Of a stretch of 64,000 nucleotides of DNA, positions 16,148 to 23,959 are shown piece after piece (the first letter of the stretch is position 1; each line of letters starts with the position of its first letter). Made by a program: the position numbers and the translations under genes. This DNA is from Actinomycetota bacterium (GTDB taxonomy: Bacteria > Actinomycetota > Acidimicrobiia > Acidimicrobiales > Ilumatobacteraceae), in contig CAUJET010000113.1 in the NCBI GenBank assembly GCA_963169665.1, positions 1 to 64,000 of the forward strand. Direction: 5' to 3'. The notes below the pieces were generated by a model. The model worked only from the letters and a program-made list of their open reading frames with translations, was not told where the DNA came from and searched no databases.

Positions 16148-17641
16148 ATGAGCACGCCACGGCGACTCGCCACCACGCTGCTCGCGATCGGGGCGTTCTC
16201 GATGCTCGCGATGAGCTGCAGCTCCGACGACGACGGTGCTGCCGACGCACCGCCGATCGAGACGGAGGCCACCGTCGCGCCGGAGGCCACCGCTGCCGAC
16301 ACGACCACCGCGGACGCGGCTGCCACGACCGATGCGTCCGCCACGACCGAGGGTGCGTCGGAAGCCGGCGCCGACGGCGTGATCGAGGTGCCCGGCGAGA
16401 TCGAGACGATCCAGGGTGCCGTCGACGCTGCAGCGCCCGGCGACCTGATCCTGATCGCCCCCGGCACCTACGCCGAGGCGGTCGACGTCACGACCGACGA
16501 GCTCACGATCCGCGGGCTCGACCGCAACGAGGTGGTCCTCGACGGCCAGTTCGAGCTCGACAACGCCATCCGCGTCGTGGGTGCGAGCGGGGTCGCGGTG
16601 GAGAACCTCACCACCCAGAACTACACGAAGAACGGCGTGTTCTTCACCGGCGTCACGGGCTACCGGGCGTCGTACATCACGACCTACCGCACCGGCGACT
16701 ACGGCATCTACGCGTTCGACTCGGTGCAGGGTCAGATCGAGCACTCGTACACCAGCGGCAGCCCCGACGCCGGCGTGTACATCGGCCAGTGCTTCCCGTG
16801 CGACGCCGTGATCGACGACGTGACGAGCGAGTACAACGGCCTCGGCTACTCGGGCACGAACTCCGGCGGCAACCTGCTGATCGTCAACTCGATCTTCCGC
16901 AACAACCGCGCCGGCATCGTGCCGAACAGCGGCAGCTACGAACTCTGCTACCCCGAGCGCGAGACGACGATCGTCGGCAACGTCGTGTACTCGAACAACC
17001 AGCCGGACACCCCTGCCATCGACGTCGCGATCCTCGCGATGGGCAACGGCATCCTCGCTGCCGGCGGCATCCGGAACACGATCGAACGCAACCTGGTGTT
17101 CGACCACGACAAGACCGGCATCGGCCTCGTGCCGTTCCTCGAGGAGGATCCCAACGACGACCTGCCGACCCCCGAGGAGTGGGAGGTCGACTGTGCGACC
17201 CAGAAGGAGCAGCCGGTCACGGATCCGGGCGGCGGCCTGCTGTGGGACTCGCAGCAGAACCGCGTCGTGGAGAACGTTGTGTCCGACAGCCGGGCCGCCG
17301 ACATCGCCGTCGCCTCCGCGGGCGGCGACATCTCGACGTTCGGCAACTGCTGGAGCGACAACACGTTCGCCACCTCGGCGCCCACCGACGTGGAGACCCT
17401 CGCACCCTGCGACGGTGAGCCGCTCGTGTCGGGATGGGACCAGGGCAACCTGAACGTCGCCGAGTGGCTGGTCGAAGCCGAGACCCGGCCTGCCGCCGTG
17501 CCGTACGACGTCGCCCCGACGCCCGTCCCGGGCCCGCAGGAGAACATGCCGGACGCGGCCACGGCGCCGGCCGAGCCCGCCACCGACGTGCCGTACCAGG
17601 TCGACCTGGCGTCGATCGTCGTCCCGGCGAAGCCGGCCTGA
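16148..17641 (+). CDS. right-handed parallel beta-helix lipoprotein (NosD-like/PbH1 repeats)
   Basis: The 497-residue exported protein has a lipobox at AMSC about residue 20, followed by an acidic and alanine/threonine-rich linker to about residue 75. The remainder begins with IETIQGAVDAAAPGDLILI, the standard opening of pectate-lyase-like beta-helix (NosD/CASH) domains. PbH1-type coils rich in N and G then run through about residue 400, with a CFPC pair in one coil. Such folds bind or cleave polysaccharides, or, as NosD, aid copper-site assembly. The upstream cupredoxin makes a copper link possible but unproven. AAGGAGGGG precedes ATG 16148. Confidence 0.85.
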   Translation: MSTPRRLATTLLAIGAFSMLAMSCSSDDDGAADAPPIETEATVAPEATAADTTTADAAATTDASATTEGASEAGADGVIEVPGEIETIQGAVDAAAPGDLILIAPGTYAEAVDVTTDELTIRGLDRNEVVLDGQFELDNAIRVVGASGVAVENLTTQNYTKNGVFFTGVTGYRASYITTYRTGDYGIYAFDSVQGQIEHSYTSGSPDAGVYIGQCFPCDAVIDDVTSEYNGLGYSGTNSGGNLLIVNSIFRNNRAGIVPNSGSYELCYPERETTIVGNVVYSNNQPDTPAIDVAILAMGNGILAAGGIRNTIERNLVFDHDKTGIGLVPFLEEDPNDDLPTPEEWEVDCATQKEQPVTDPGGGLLWDSQQNRVVENVVSDSRAADIAVASAGGDISTFGNCWSDNTFATSAPTDVETLAPCDGEPLVSGWDQGNLNVAEWLVEAETRPAAVPYDVAPTPVPGPQENMPDAATAPAEPATDVPYQVDLASIVVPAKPA

Positions 17642-17688
17642 CGCGCCGACCTGACGAGCCGGCCCGACACCGTCCTCGAACGCGTTCC

Positions 17689-18636
17689 ATGTCCGTCCCA
17701 CGCATCGCACCCCACGTCCGTCCACGGACGGCGTGGGTGGCGGTGCTGGCGACGGCAGCGCTGATCGGTGCGTGCAGCGGCGACGGTTCCGGCGATGACG
17801 CTGCCGTCGCGCCGAACGCCGGATCCGACTCGTCGGGTGTCGTCGCGAACGCGGCGCCCGACCGGGTGCTGAGCGGCCCCCAGGGTGCTGTCGCTCAGTT
17901 CGTCGTCGAGTGCGACTTCAGCCACGCCGCCTTCGACGATCCGATCGTGCATCCCGGCGTGGAGGGAGCGAGCCACCTGCACGTGTTCTTCGGGAACGTC
18001 ACCACCGATGCGCACACGACGGTCGAGGACCTCGTGGCGGGCGACACGACGTGCGACCAGCACCTCGACCGGGCGTCGTACTGGGCGCCGGCGCTCATCC
18101 GCGACGGCGTGGTGCAGACGCCGGTGAAGAGCGTGGCCTACTACCGCGCCGGCCCCGACGTGGTCCCGACGACGGTGGAGCCGTATCCGCTCGGGCTGCG
18201 CATGATCGCCGGGAACTCCGAGGCCACCGAGGAGCAGTCGACCGCGGTGGTCGCGTGGGCGTGCGGTGCAGGGAGCCTGCGCGAGCCGACGCCGCCCGAG
18301 TGCCCCGACCAGCGCAACCTCCGGCTGCTCGTCACCTTCCCCGACTGCTGGAACGGCACCGATCTCGACAGCATCGACCACGTGAGCCATGTGACCTACA
18401 GCCATGCCGGCGCCTGCCCCGACTCGCACGCGGTCGCGATCCCGCAACTGCAGTTCAGCGTCGAGTACCCGGTGACCGGATCGATCGACGGGCTCGAGCT
18501 CTCGTCGGGTGGCCTGGGCACCGGCCACGCCGACTTCTACAACGCCTGGGACCCGGATCGCCTGGCACGCGAGGTGCGCAACTGCCTCCACCGCGACGTC
18601 GTGTGCGGGGTCGCGAGCGGCCGCACGGACGGCTGA
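17689..18636 (+). CDS. DUF1996 domain lipoprotein
   Basis: This 315-residue lipoprotein carries a signal peptide and lipobox LIGAC near residue 24, then a 30-residue linker. The mature domain is DUF1996. It opens with FVVECDFSHAAFDDPIVHPG and the histidine motif SHLHVFFGN, has YWAPAL in the middle and later PDCWNGTDLDS. DUF1996 is common in fungi and actinobacteria, often in secreted proteins linked to carbohydrates, but its activity is unknown. The conserved H-x-H and cysteines suggest metal binding or disulfides. It begins 47 bases after the beta-helix gene, so the two are probably co-transcribed. Confidence 0.88.
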   Translation: MSVPRIAPHVRPRTAWVAVLATAALIGACSGDGSGDDAAVAPNAGSDSSGVVANAAPDRVLSGPQGAVAQFVVECDFSHAAFDDPIVHPGVEGASHLHVFFGNVTTDAHTTVEDLVAGDTTCDQHLDRASYWAPALIRDGVVQTPVKSVAYYRAGPDVVPTTVEPYPLGLRMIAGNSEATEEQSTAVVAWACGAGSLREPTPPECPDQRNLRLLVTFPDCWNGTDLDSIDHVSHVTYSHAGACPDSHAVAIPQLQFSVEYPVTGSIDGLELSSGGLGTGHADFYNAWDPDRLAREVRNCLHRDVVCGVASGRTDG

Positions 18637-18655
18637 CCGCGCCCGTCCCGACCGA

Positions 18656-19282
18656 TCACATCTGGCCGTGGCGCGCCGGTCCGGCCGGCTCGTACGTGCC
18701 GAGCACGACCCCGAGTCCGGTGGTGACGAGGTCGACGGGGCGGAGTTCGATGGGCAGGATCCCGTCGCCGAACAGGCGGCGACCGGAGCCGAGCAGCACC
18801 GGGAACACCACGAGTCGGAACCGGTCGACGAGCTGATGGCGGAGCAGCGTCCGGAGCAGGTCGCCGCTGCCCCAGATCTGCAGCTCGTCGCCCGGCTGTT
18901 CCTTGAGCGCCTGCACCGCCGCGACGAGATCGCCGGTGACGAGGTGTGCAGTGTCGGGGAAGCTCCCTCGCCAGGTGGCCTCGTCGGGTGTCAGCCCGCG
19001 GGACGCGACGTGCTTGGGCAGGGAGTTGATCGTCGTGGCGATCGCGTTGCTCGGGTCGGTCCGGTCGGGCCAGTAGTCGCGGAAGATGTCGAACGTCCGC
19101 CGACCGAGCAGGTACGCGCTCGCCCGCCGGTTGAGCGCGAGGACGAACTCGCCGACGGCGGGGTCGGTGAACGGTGCTTGCCAGCCGCCGTGGACGAATC
19201 CGTCACTCGGGTCCTCATCGGGTCGACCGGGCGACTGCATGACGCCGTCGAGTGTGAGGAAGGTCTGCAGGGTGAGCTCCAT
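18656..19282 (-). CDS. RibD C-terminal/dihydrofolate reductase-like domain protein
   Basis: The 208-residue protein has the DHFR-like fold of the RibD-C family (YwjB/YyaP type). The N-terminus MELTLQTFLTLDGVMQSPG, the LGRRTFDIFRDYWP motif and the C-terminal IWGSGDLLRTLL and FPVLLGSGRRLF segments are all diagnostic. These stand-alone proteins bind NADPH, but their substrates are mostly unknown; a role in riboflavin synthesis is not implied. ATG 19282 fits the family start. TACCGT about 10 bases upstream may be its -10. It is convergent with the DUF1996 gene. Confidence 0.88.
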   Translation of the reverse strand: MELTLQTFLTLDGVMQSPGRPDEDPSDGFVHGGWQAPFTDPAVGEFVLALNRRASAYLLGRRTFDIFRDYWPDRTDPSNAIATTINSLPKHVASRGLTPDEATWRGSFPDTAHLVTGDLVAAVQALKEQPGDELQIWGSGDLLRTLLRHQLVDRFRLVVFPVLLGSGRRLFGDGILPIELRPVDLVTTGLGVVLGTYEPAGPARHGQM

Positions 19283-19391
19283 GGCGAGACCGACGGTATG
19301 CGATGGCCGAACTGAGCGATGACCTGCCGCTCGGTACTCGAGAGGACCCTGTTCGGCTGATTGGCACGAATGGGTCGCTGCTCGGCACGAT

Positions 19392-19892
19392 GTGCGGGTG
19401 AACGACCGAACGAGCGCCGTCTCCAAGGCCAGCGTGCTGATCGTGCGCTTCGGCGAACGCCCCCGTCAGCTCAGGATCGCCGTCGGACTCACCGTTCTGC
19501 TCGCCGCGATCCTGCTGCCCGTCAGCCGGTACGCGGCTGCGGCACTGCTGATCGTGATGCCGGTGCTCCTCCTCATCCGCCACCAACGTCGCGCCCTCGT
19601 CATCGTGCGTCCGAAGGGGCCGATCGTGGTCAAGGGCTGGTGGCACGACACGTCGGTCGCCCCCGGCGACATCACCCGGGCGCAGTGGCAACTGCGCGGC
19701 GACACGGCGTCGTTGCGGCTCGTGATGGGGGAGTCGTTCGTGAACTGCCAGAGCGTCGCGATCCCCACCGGCGGCAAGCGACGCCCGCAGGACCGCAACT
19801 GGCCGGCCAACGTGGCCGCGATGATCGACGCGCTCGAGGACGTGGGCGTGCACCCGTTCGCGCTCGACACGCTGCGGGTCGCCGAGCGCTGA
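19392..19892 (+). CDS. predicted membrane protein, unknown function
   Basis: The product is about 166 residues starting from GTG 19392 (GTG 19398 is an alternative). Two hydrophobic segments at about residues 28-43 and 46-61 form a probable hairpin in the membrane. They are followed by a soluble PH-like beta-rich domain with LVIVRPKGPIVVKGWWHDTSV. The arrangement resembles small actinobacterial proteins with a membrane anchor and bPH-like domain, but no family was recognised with confidence. It stands between the RibD-like gene and a GNAT gene. Confidence 0.6.
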   Translation: MRVNDRTSAVSKASVLIVRFGERPRQLRIAVGLTVLLAAILLPVSRYAAAALLIVMPVLLLIRHQRRALVIVRPKGPIVVKGWWHDTSVAPGDITRAQWQLRGDTASLRLVMGESFVNCQSVAIPTGGKRRPQDRNWPANVAAMIDALEDVGVHPFALDTLRVAER

Positions 19893-19938
19893 AACTCCCG
19901 CTCGCTGCGGGCCGGTGATCTGCGATGCTGCGCGACGC

Positions 19939-20478
19939 ATGACCCGCACCGAACGACTGATCGTCGAACCCGTCTCCCACGACCACGCCGACGGCCTCTT
20001 GGCCGCACTCGCCGACGACCGCGTCGGCGCGTTCATCGGCGGCCCCGACGTCACCAGCGTCGAGGCGCTCCACGAGCGCATCGACCGCATGACCGCAGGG
20101 CCGGGGCCCGACTGGCCGGAGGAGCACTGGCACAACTGGGTGGCCCGTCGGGCGACCGATGGGGTGGTGGTCGGCCGGCTCGAGGCCACCACCTACGGAC
20201 CCGTTCGCGAGGCAGCGGAGTGGGCCGAGGTCGCCTACGTGTTCGGCCCCGCGTACTGGGGACAGGGGTACGCCCACGAGGGGACGTCGTGGATGCTCGA
20301 CCACCTCCGCGACGCGTTCGGTGTGCGCGAGTGCTGGGCGGCGATCCACCCGGACAACGCGAGATCGGTCCGCGTGGTCGAGCGGCTGGGATTCGAACAG
20401 CGGGCGGCACCCGCTCGGCCGATGGGCTCCTACGACGAACCCGACCTCGTGTTCGTGCGGTTCACCGAGTCCGCCTGA
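19939..20478 (+). CDS. GNAT family N-acetyltransferase (RimJ/RimL-like)
   Basis: This 179-residue acetyltransferase belongs to the RimJ/RimL subgroup (Acetyltransf_3). It begins RTERLIVEPVSHDHADGL, has AYVFGPAYWGQGYAHEGT as the acetyl-CoA-binding motif A near residue 105, and ends with HPDNARSVRVVERLGFEQ, the motif B region. It probably acetylates a peptide N-terminus, antibiotic or small amine; nothing narrows the substrate. Co-transcription with the preceding membrane protein gene is possible (46-base gap). Confidence 0.92.
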   Translation: MTRTERLIVEPVSHDHADGLLAALADDRVGAFIGGPDVTSVEALHERIDRMTAGPGPDWPEEHWHNWVARRATDGVVVGRLEATTYGPVREAAEWAEVAYVFGPAYWGQGYAHEGTSWMLDHLRDAFGVRECWAAIHPDNARSVRVVERLGFEQRAAPARPMGSYDEPDLVFVRFTESA

Positions 20479-20490
20479 ACCGTCGCCGCG

Positions 20491-21252
20491 TCAGAGGCGG
20501 CCGGACGCGATGACGCGGGCCAGGAAGTCGTGCGTCTCGGGGCGTTCGGGTGCACTGAACATCTGCTCGGGCGGACCCTGCTCGACGACCCGACCCTGGT
20601 GCAGGAAGCACACCCGGTCGGAGATCTCGCGGGCGAAGCCCATCTCGTGGGTGGCGAGCACCATGGTCATCCCGAGCCCGCGCATGTCGCGGATGACGTT
20701 CAGCACCTCGCCCACGAGCACGGGGTCGAGCGCAGCGGTCACCTCGTCGAGCAGCATGATCTCCGGCTGCATCGCGAGTGCACGGACAATGGCCACGCGC
20801 TGCTGTTGGCCGCCGCTCAACTGGTCGGGGAAGGCGCCCGCCTTGTCGTCGAGCCCGAAACGTTGCAGCAACTCGTGCGCGGTCTGTTCGGCCTCGGCCC
20901 GCGGCCGCCTCAGCACCTTGGTGGGGGCGAGCGTGATGTTGCGCAGCACCGACATGTGCGGGAACAGGTTGTAGCTCTGGAACACCATGCCCACCCGACG
21001 GCGCACAGGGTCGGGGTCGTGGCCCGGCTCGGCGATGTCGACGCCGTCGAGCCAGATGCTGCCGTCGTCGATCGGCTCGAGCAGGTTGATGCAGCGCAGC
21101 ATCGTGCTCTTGCCCGACCCCGAGGCGCCGATGAGGCAGACGACCTCGTGGGCGCCGACGTCGAGGGTGACGTCGTCGAGCACGACCCGATCGCCGAAGG
21201 ACTTGCGTACGCGGTCGAGCCGGAGCTTGGCCACCGGGTGGATCGCGCTCAC
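20491..21252 (-). CDS. polar amino acid ABC transporter ATPase
   Basis: This 253-residue ATPase of the HisP/GlnQ class has Walker A GASGSGKST at residues 42-50, the PAAT-type Q-loop MVFQSYNLFPHMSVL, signature LSGGQQQRV and Walker B IMLLDEV. Note valine in place of the usual proline after DE (DEVTAALDP), which is not rare in this class. The GTG start overlaps the permease stop as GTGA. With the permease and lipoprotein it forms a complete importer operon transcribed binding protein, permease, ATPase. Confidence 0.95.
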   Translation of the reverse strand: MSAIHPVAKLRLDRVRKSFGDRVVLDDVTLDVGAHEVVCLIGASGSGKSTMLRCINLLEPIDDGSIWLDGVDIAEPGHDPDPVRRRVGMVFQSYNLFPHMSVLRNITLAPTKVLRRPRAEAEQTAHELLQRFGLDDKAGAFPDQLSGGQQQRVAIVRALAMQPEIMLLDEVTAALDPVLVGEVLNVIRDMRGLGMTMVLATHEMGFAREISDRVCFLHQGRVVEQGPPEQMFSAPERPETHDFLARVIASGRL

Positions 21253-22145
21253 GAGACCGCTGTCCCGCTGGTGCGTCGGCGCTCGCGTGCCATGAGGTGG
21301 TCGGTGAGCCGCGTGAGCGGGATGCTCACGAGCAGGAACAGAACAGCTGCTGCGACGTAGGGCGTGAAGTTGAAGCTCTGCGACACGAGGATCCCCGCCC
21401 GTCGCAGTGCCTCGACGGGACCGATGATGCTCACGAGCGCGACGTCCTTCTGCAGGCTCACCATGTCGTTCATCAGCGGTGGCACCACGCGGCGGACCGC
21501 CTGGGGGAGCACCACGGTGCGCATCGTCTGCGACGAGCTGAGTCCGAGTGATCGCGATGCGGCGCGTTGGCTCTCGTGGACGCCCTCGATGCCGGCCCGG
21601 AAGACCTCGGCGACGTAGGCGGAGTAGCACATGACGAGGGCGAAGCCGCCCCACACCACGGGCTTGGTGTACCACGCCCGTTCGGAGAACAGCCCGGGCA
21701 CGCCGAAGCCGATCAGGGTGATCCAGAGGATGACCGGCACACCGCGTACGACGTCGGTGAACACGGTGGCGAACAGGCGCAGCGGGAACAGTGCGGGGGA
21801 GCGCACACCGCGGGCGATCGCGACGAGCATGCCGACCACGACGATGCACGGGGCGCAGATGAGGAAGATGCGGATGTTGAGCCAGAACGGCTTCCACAGC
21901 TTCGGCAGGGAGTCGGTGAAGGTGTCCCAGTCGAAGAACGAGGCCCGCACCCGGTCCCAGCCGGGCATCATCGGCACGAAGAGGATGATCGCGGCGACGA
22001 CGAGCACGGTGGACACCGAGGCGACCAGGGTGCTGCGCCGCCGCTGTCGCAGGTCGTACTCGGCGCGACGGCTGAGGCCCGAGCGCGACGGAGCCGACGC
22101 TCGCGCGTCGGCTCCGTCGGACGTGATCGGTGTCGATCCAGTCAT
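21249..22145 (-). CDS. polar amino acid ABC transporter permease (HisM/GlnP family)
   Basis: The 298-residue inner-membrane subunit has a charged N-terminus of about 40 residues and a first helix at about 43-60. The PAAT permease core follows, with TDVVRGVPVILWI, then YVAEVFRAGIEGVHESQRAASRSLGLS, the EAA loop that docks the ATPase. The following TVVLPQAVRRVVPPLMNDMVSLQKDVALVS segment is typical of glutamate/glutamine/arginine systems. A single permease gene implies a homodimer. It is separated from the binding-protein gene by a short spacer with tandem repeats. Confidence 0.93.
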   Translation of the reverse strand: MTGSTPITSDGADARASAPSRSGLSRRAEYDLRQRRRSTLVASVSTVLVVAAIILFVPMMPGWDRVRASFFDWDTFTDSLPKLWKPFWLNIRIFLICAPCIVVVGMLVAIARGVRSPALFPLRLFATVFTDVVRGVPVILWITLIGFGVPGLFSERAWYTKPVVWGGFALVMCYSAYVAEVFRAGIEGVHESQRAASRSLGLSSSQTMRTVVLPQAVRRVVPPLMNDMVSLQKDVALVSIIGPVEALRRAGILVSQSFNFTPYVAAAVLFLLVSIPLTRLTDHLMARERRRTSGTAVS

Positions 22146-22150
22146 GTGAC

Positions 22151-22186
22151 GGTCATGAGGCTGGTCATGAGGCTGGTCATGGAATG
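22151..22186. repeat. 12-bp tandem repeat, two perfect and one partial copy
   Basis: GGTCATGAGGCT occurs at 22151-22162 and 22163-22174 and is followed by GGTCATGGAATG. It lies in the 69-base gap between the binding-protein and permease genes of the amino-acid transporter operon. On the minus strand each unit contains CAT/ATG-like steps near the permease start. Confidence 0.75.
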
Positions 22187-22214
22187 GATCGTCGAGCGGG
22201 CGGTGGGACCCGGC

Positions 22215-23132
22215 TCAGCTCGCGGTGATGATCGGGGCCTCGGTGTACTCCGACATCCAGGTGGTGGTGATCTGATCGAGCTGGCCGCTCGCCTTCAGGT
22301 TGGCCAGCGCGATGTTCACGCAGTCCGTGAGCGGGCTGTCCTTCGCGAGGAGCAGGCCGAACTCGTCGGTGCCGCTGCCCTCGATCTGACCGAACACCTT
22401 GGTGCCCTCGATCTCGACGGCGGTGATGTACAGCGCGGTCGGGAGGTCGCTGACGATGGCGTCGATCTGCTTCGACTCGAGCGCGACCTTGGCGGCCGCG
22501 TTGTCGTTGAAGATCTGCACCTCGGCGTCGGGCTGGATGGTCTCCTCGACGTAGGCGATGCTCGTGGTGCCGGCGGCGACACCGATGTTCAGGCCCTTGA
22601 GGTCGGCGATGGACTTCGCCGTCGCGGCGGGTGAGTCGGCGAGGCCGAACACGGCCTGGGCGGCGGTGTAGTAGCCGTCGCTGAAGTCGACGACCTCGGC
22701 GCGCTCGGGGGTGATCGTGTACTGCTGCAGGTTGAAGTCGAAGTCCTTCGGGCCCGGGGCGATCGCTGCGTCGAACGGGGTGCGCGCCCAGGTGACCGCA
22801 GCGCCCTCGAAGCCGAGCTCCTTGGCGACGGCCATCGCGACGGCGGACTCGAAGCCCTGGCCGTCTTCCGGGGTGGCGTCGTTGATCACGTACGGCGGGA
22901 AGGCCGGCTCGCCGGTGGCGATGGTGAGCACGCCGTCGGTGATGGTGTTGCCGGCGGCGCAGGCCTTGGGATCGGCGCTCGTGTCGAGCGCCGTCGTGCC
23001 GGGTGCCTCGGTCGCCGCCGGGGCTTCGGTGGCGTCCGAGCTCTCCTCGGTGTCGTCGCCGCAGGCTGCCAGCACGAGGGTGCCGGCGATGACCGCTGCG
23101 AGGGCGAACCGCTTGGTGGGGACTCGCGTCAT
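22215..23132 (-). CDS. polar amino acid ABC transporter substrate-binding lipoprotein
   Basis: The 305-residue protein carries a signal peptide with lipobox VLAAC at about residues 20-24 and a threonine/alanine/glutamate-rich linker. The class II/III periplasmic-binding domain (SBP_bac_3) runs from about residue 65: GVLTIATGEPAFPPYV, GFESAVAMAVAKELGF, VDFSDGYYTAAQAVF and LKGLNIGVAAGTTS. These motifs are typical of amino-acid binders. AAGAGGAG precedes the ATG. It is divergent from the TetR gene at 23267. The precise amino acid cannot be told from sequence. Confidence 0.93.
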   Translation of the reverse strand: MTRVPTKRFALAAVIAGTLVLAACGDDTEESSDATEAPAATEAPGTTALDTSADPKACAAGNTITDGVLTIATGEPAFPPYVINDATPEDGQGFESAVAMAVAKELGFEGAAVTWARTPFDAAIAPGPKDFDFNLQQYTITPERAEVVDFSDGYYTAAQAVFGLADSPAATAKSIADLKGLNIGVAAGTTSIAYVEETIQPDAEVQIFNDNAAAKVALESKQIDAIVSDLPTALYITAVEIEGTKVFGQIEGSGTDEFGLLLAKDSPLTDCVNIALANLKASGQLDQITTTWMSEYTEAPIITAS

Positions 23133-23228
23133 GGGGATCTCCTCTTCAGGTGTTCACGCTGAGGCGCCGATGCTACCAGTGCACCCCTAATCCCGACTGT
23201 TTCAGTCGTGATTCATGGCTGAACCCCC

Positions 23229-23258
23229 TTGACGGTGAGACGGAAACCGTCTTAGTGT
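23229..23258 (+). promoter_or_regulatory. leaderless, autoregulated promoter of TetR gene with palindromic operator
   Basis: TTGACG at 23229-23234 and TAGTGT at 23253-23258 form a -35/-10 pair with an 18-base spacer, the -10 ending 8 bases before the GTG start. The spacer contains the perfect palindrome AGACGGAAACCGTCT at 23238-23252 (6-base arms, AAA centre). A protein bound there would occlude the promoter, as expected for TetR autorepression. TGAGAC/GTCTCA arms at 23236 and 23257 extend the symmetry. Confidence 0.65.
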
Positions 23259-23266
23259 CTCATCTC

Positions 23267-23959
23267 GTGACCCCGACGGAGCTCCGCGTGCTCGACGCGA
23301 CGAAGGTGTGCTGCGAACGGTGGGGCATCGCCAAGGTCACCATCGACGACATCGCGGCGGAGGCCGGCGTCTCCCGTGCGACCCTGTATCGCATGTTCCC
23401 GGGCGGCAAGGACGTCCTGTTCGACGCGTTGCGCGTGCACGAGCTCGAGGACTTCTTCACCCGGCTGAGCGCGCACATCCAGGACACCACCGAGCTCGAG
23501 GAGCTGCTCGTGCGCACCGTGGTGTACGCCACCGTCGAGCTCCGCTCCGACGACCACCTGGCTCTCATGCTCGCGTCCGAACCGGGCGACACGCTGAGCA
23601 ACCTCACCGTGCAGGGGCTGCCGCGCATCATCCGCATGGCGTCGCTGTTCATCGCCGGCAAGGTCGAGCCCTACCTCGACCGGGCCAACGCCCAGCGGCT
23701 CGTCGACCTCCTCGCCCGGCTGGTCATCTCGTACTTCCTCGCGCCGTCCGACCACGTCGACCTCGGCGACGAGGGTTCCGCCCGCGCGTTTCATCACCAC
23801 CCACGTCCTGCCCACCTTCGTGCCGCCGGCCGTGCAGCCGGCCAGCACGCGTTGACCGCCGGCCGACCCGCCACCTGTTCTGCGTTCGCCGACCCGTCCG
23901 GACCCATCGGAACCACTTCAGGAACATCTCAGGAACACCTCAGGAGCCCCATCCCATGA
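23267..23959 (+). CDS. TetR family regulator with probable C-terminal frameshift
   Basis: As read, 230 residues start from GTG 23267. The HTH is clear (residues about 5-55, KVTIDDIAAEAGVSRATLYRMFPGGKDVLF), followed by a normal helical domain to about residue 170. After that the reading frame turns into arginine/histidine/proline low complexity that runs into the next gene. One base fewer at the TTT of 23789-23791 would give FITTHVLPTFVPP and a stop at 23853-23855. That is a normal TetR ending and a 195-residue protein of usual size. It is either a real indel or a sequence error. The diiron gene follows, probably co-transcribed and regulated. Confidence 0.8.
   Translation: MTPTELRVLDATKVCCERWGIAKVTIDDIAAEAGVSRATLYRMFPGGKDVLFDALRVHELEDFFTRLSAHIQDTTELEELLVRTVVYATVELRSDDHLALMLASEPGDTLSNLTVQGLPRIIRMASLFIAGKVEPYLDRANAQRLVDLLARLVISYFLAPSDHVDLGDEGSARAFHHHPRPAHLRAAGRAAGQHALTAGRPATCSAFADPSGPIGTTSGTSQEHLRSPIP

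Noticed and set aside
15588..18636. Denitrification (nos) cluster
   Set aside because: Only the NosD-like fold and a cupredoxin are suggestive; nosZ, nosF, nosY and nosL are absent.
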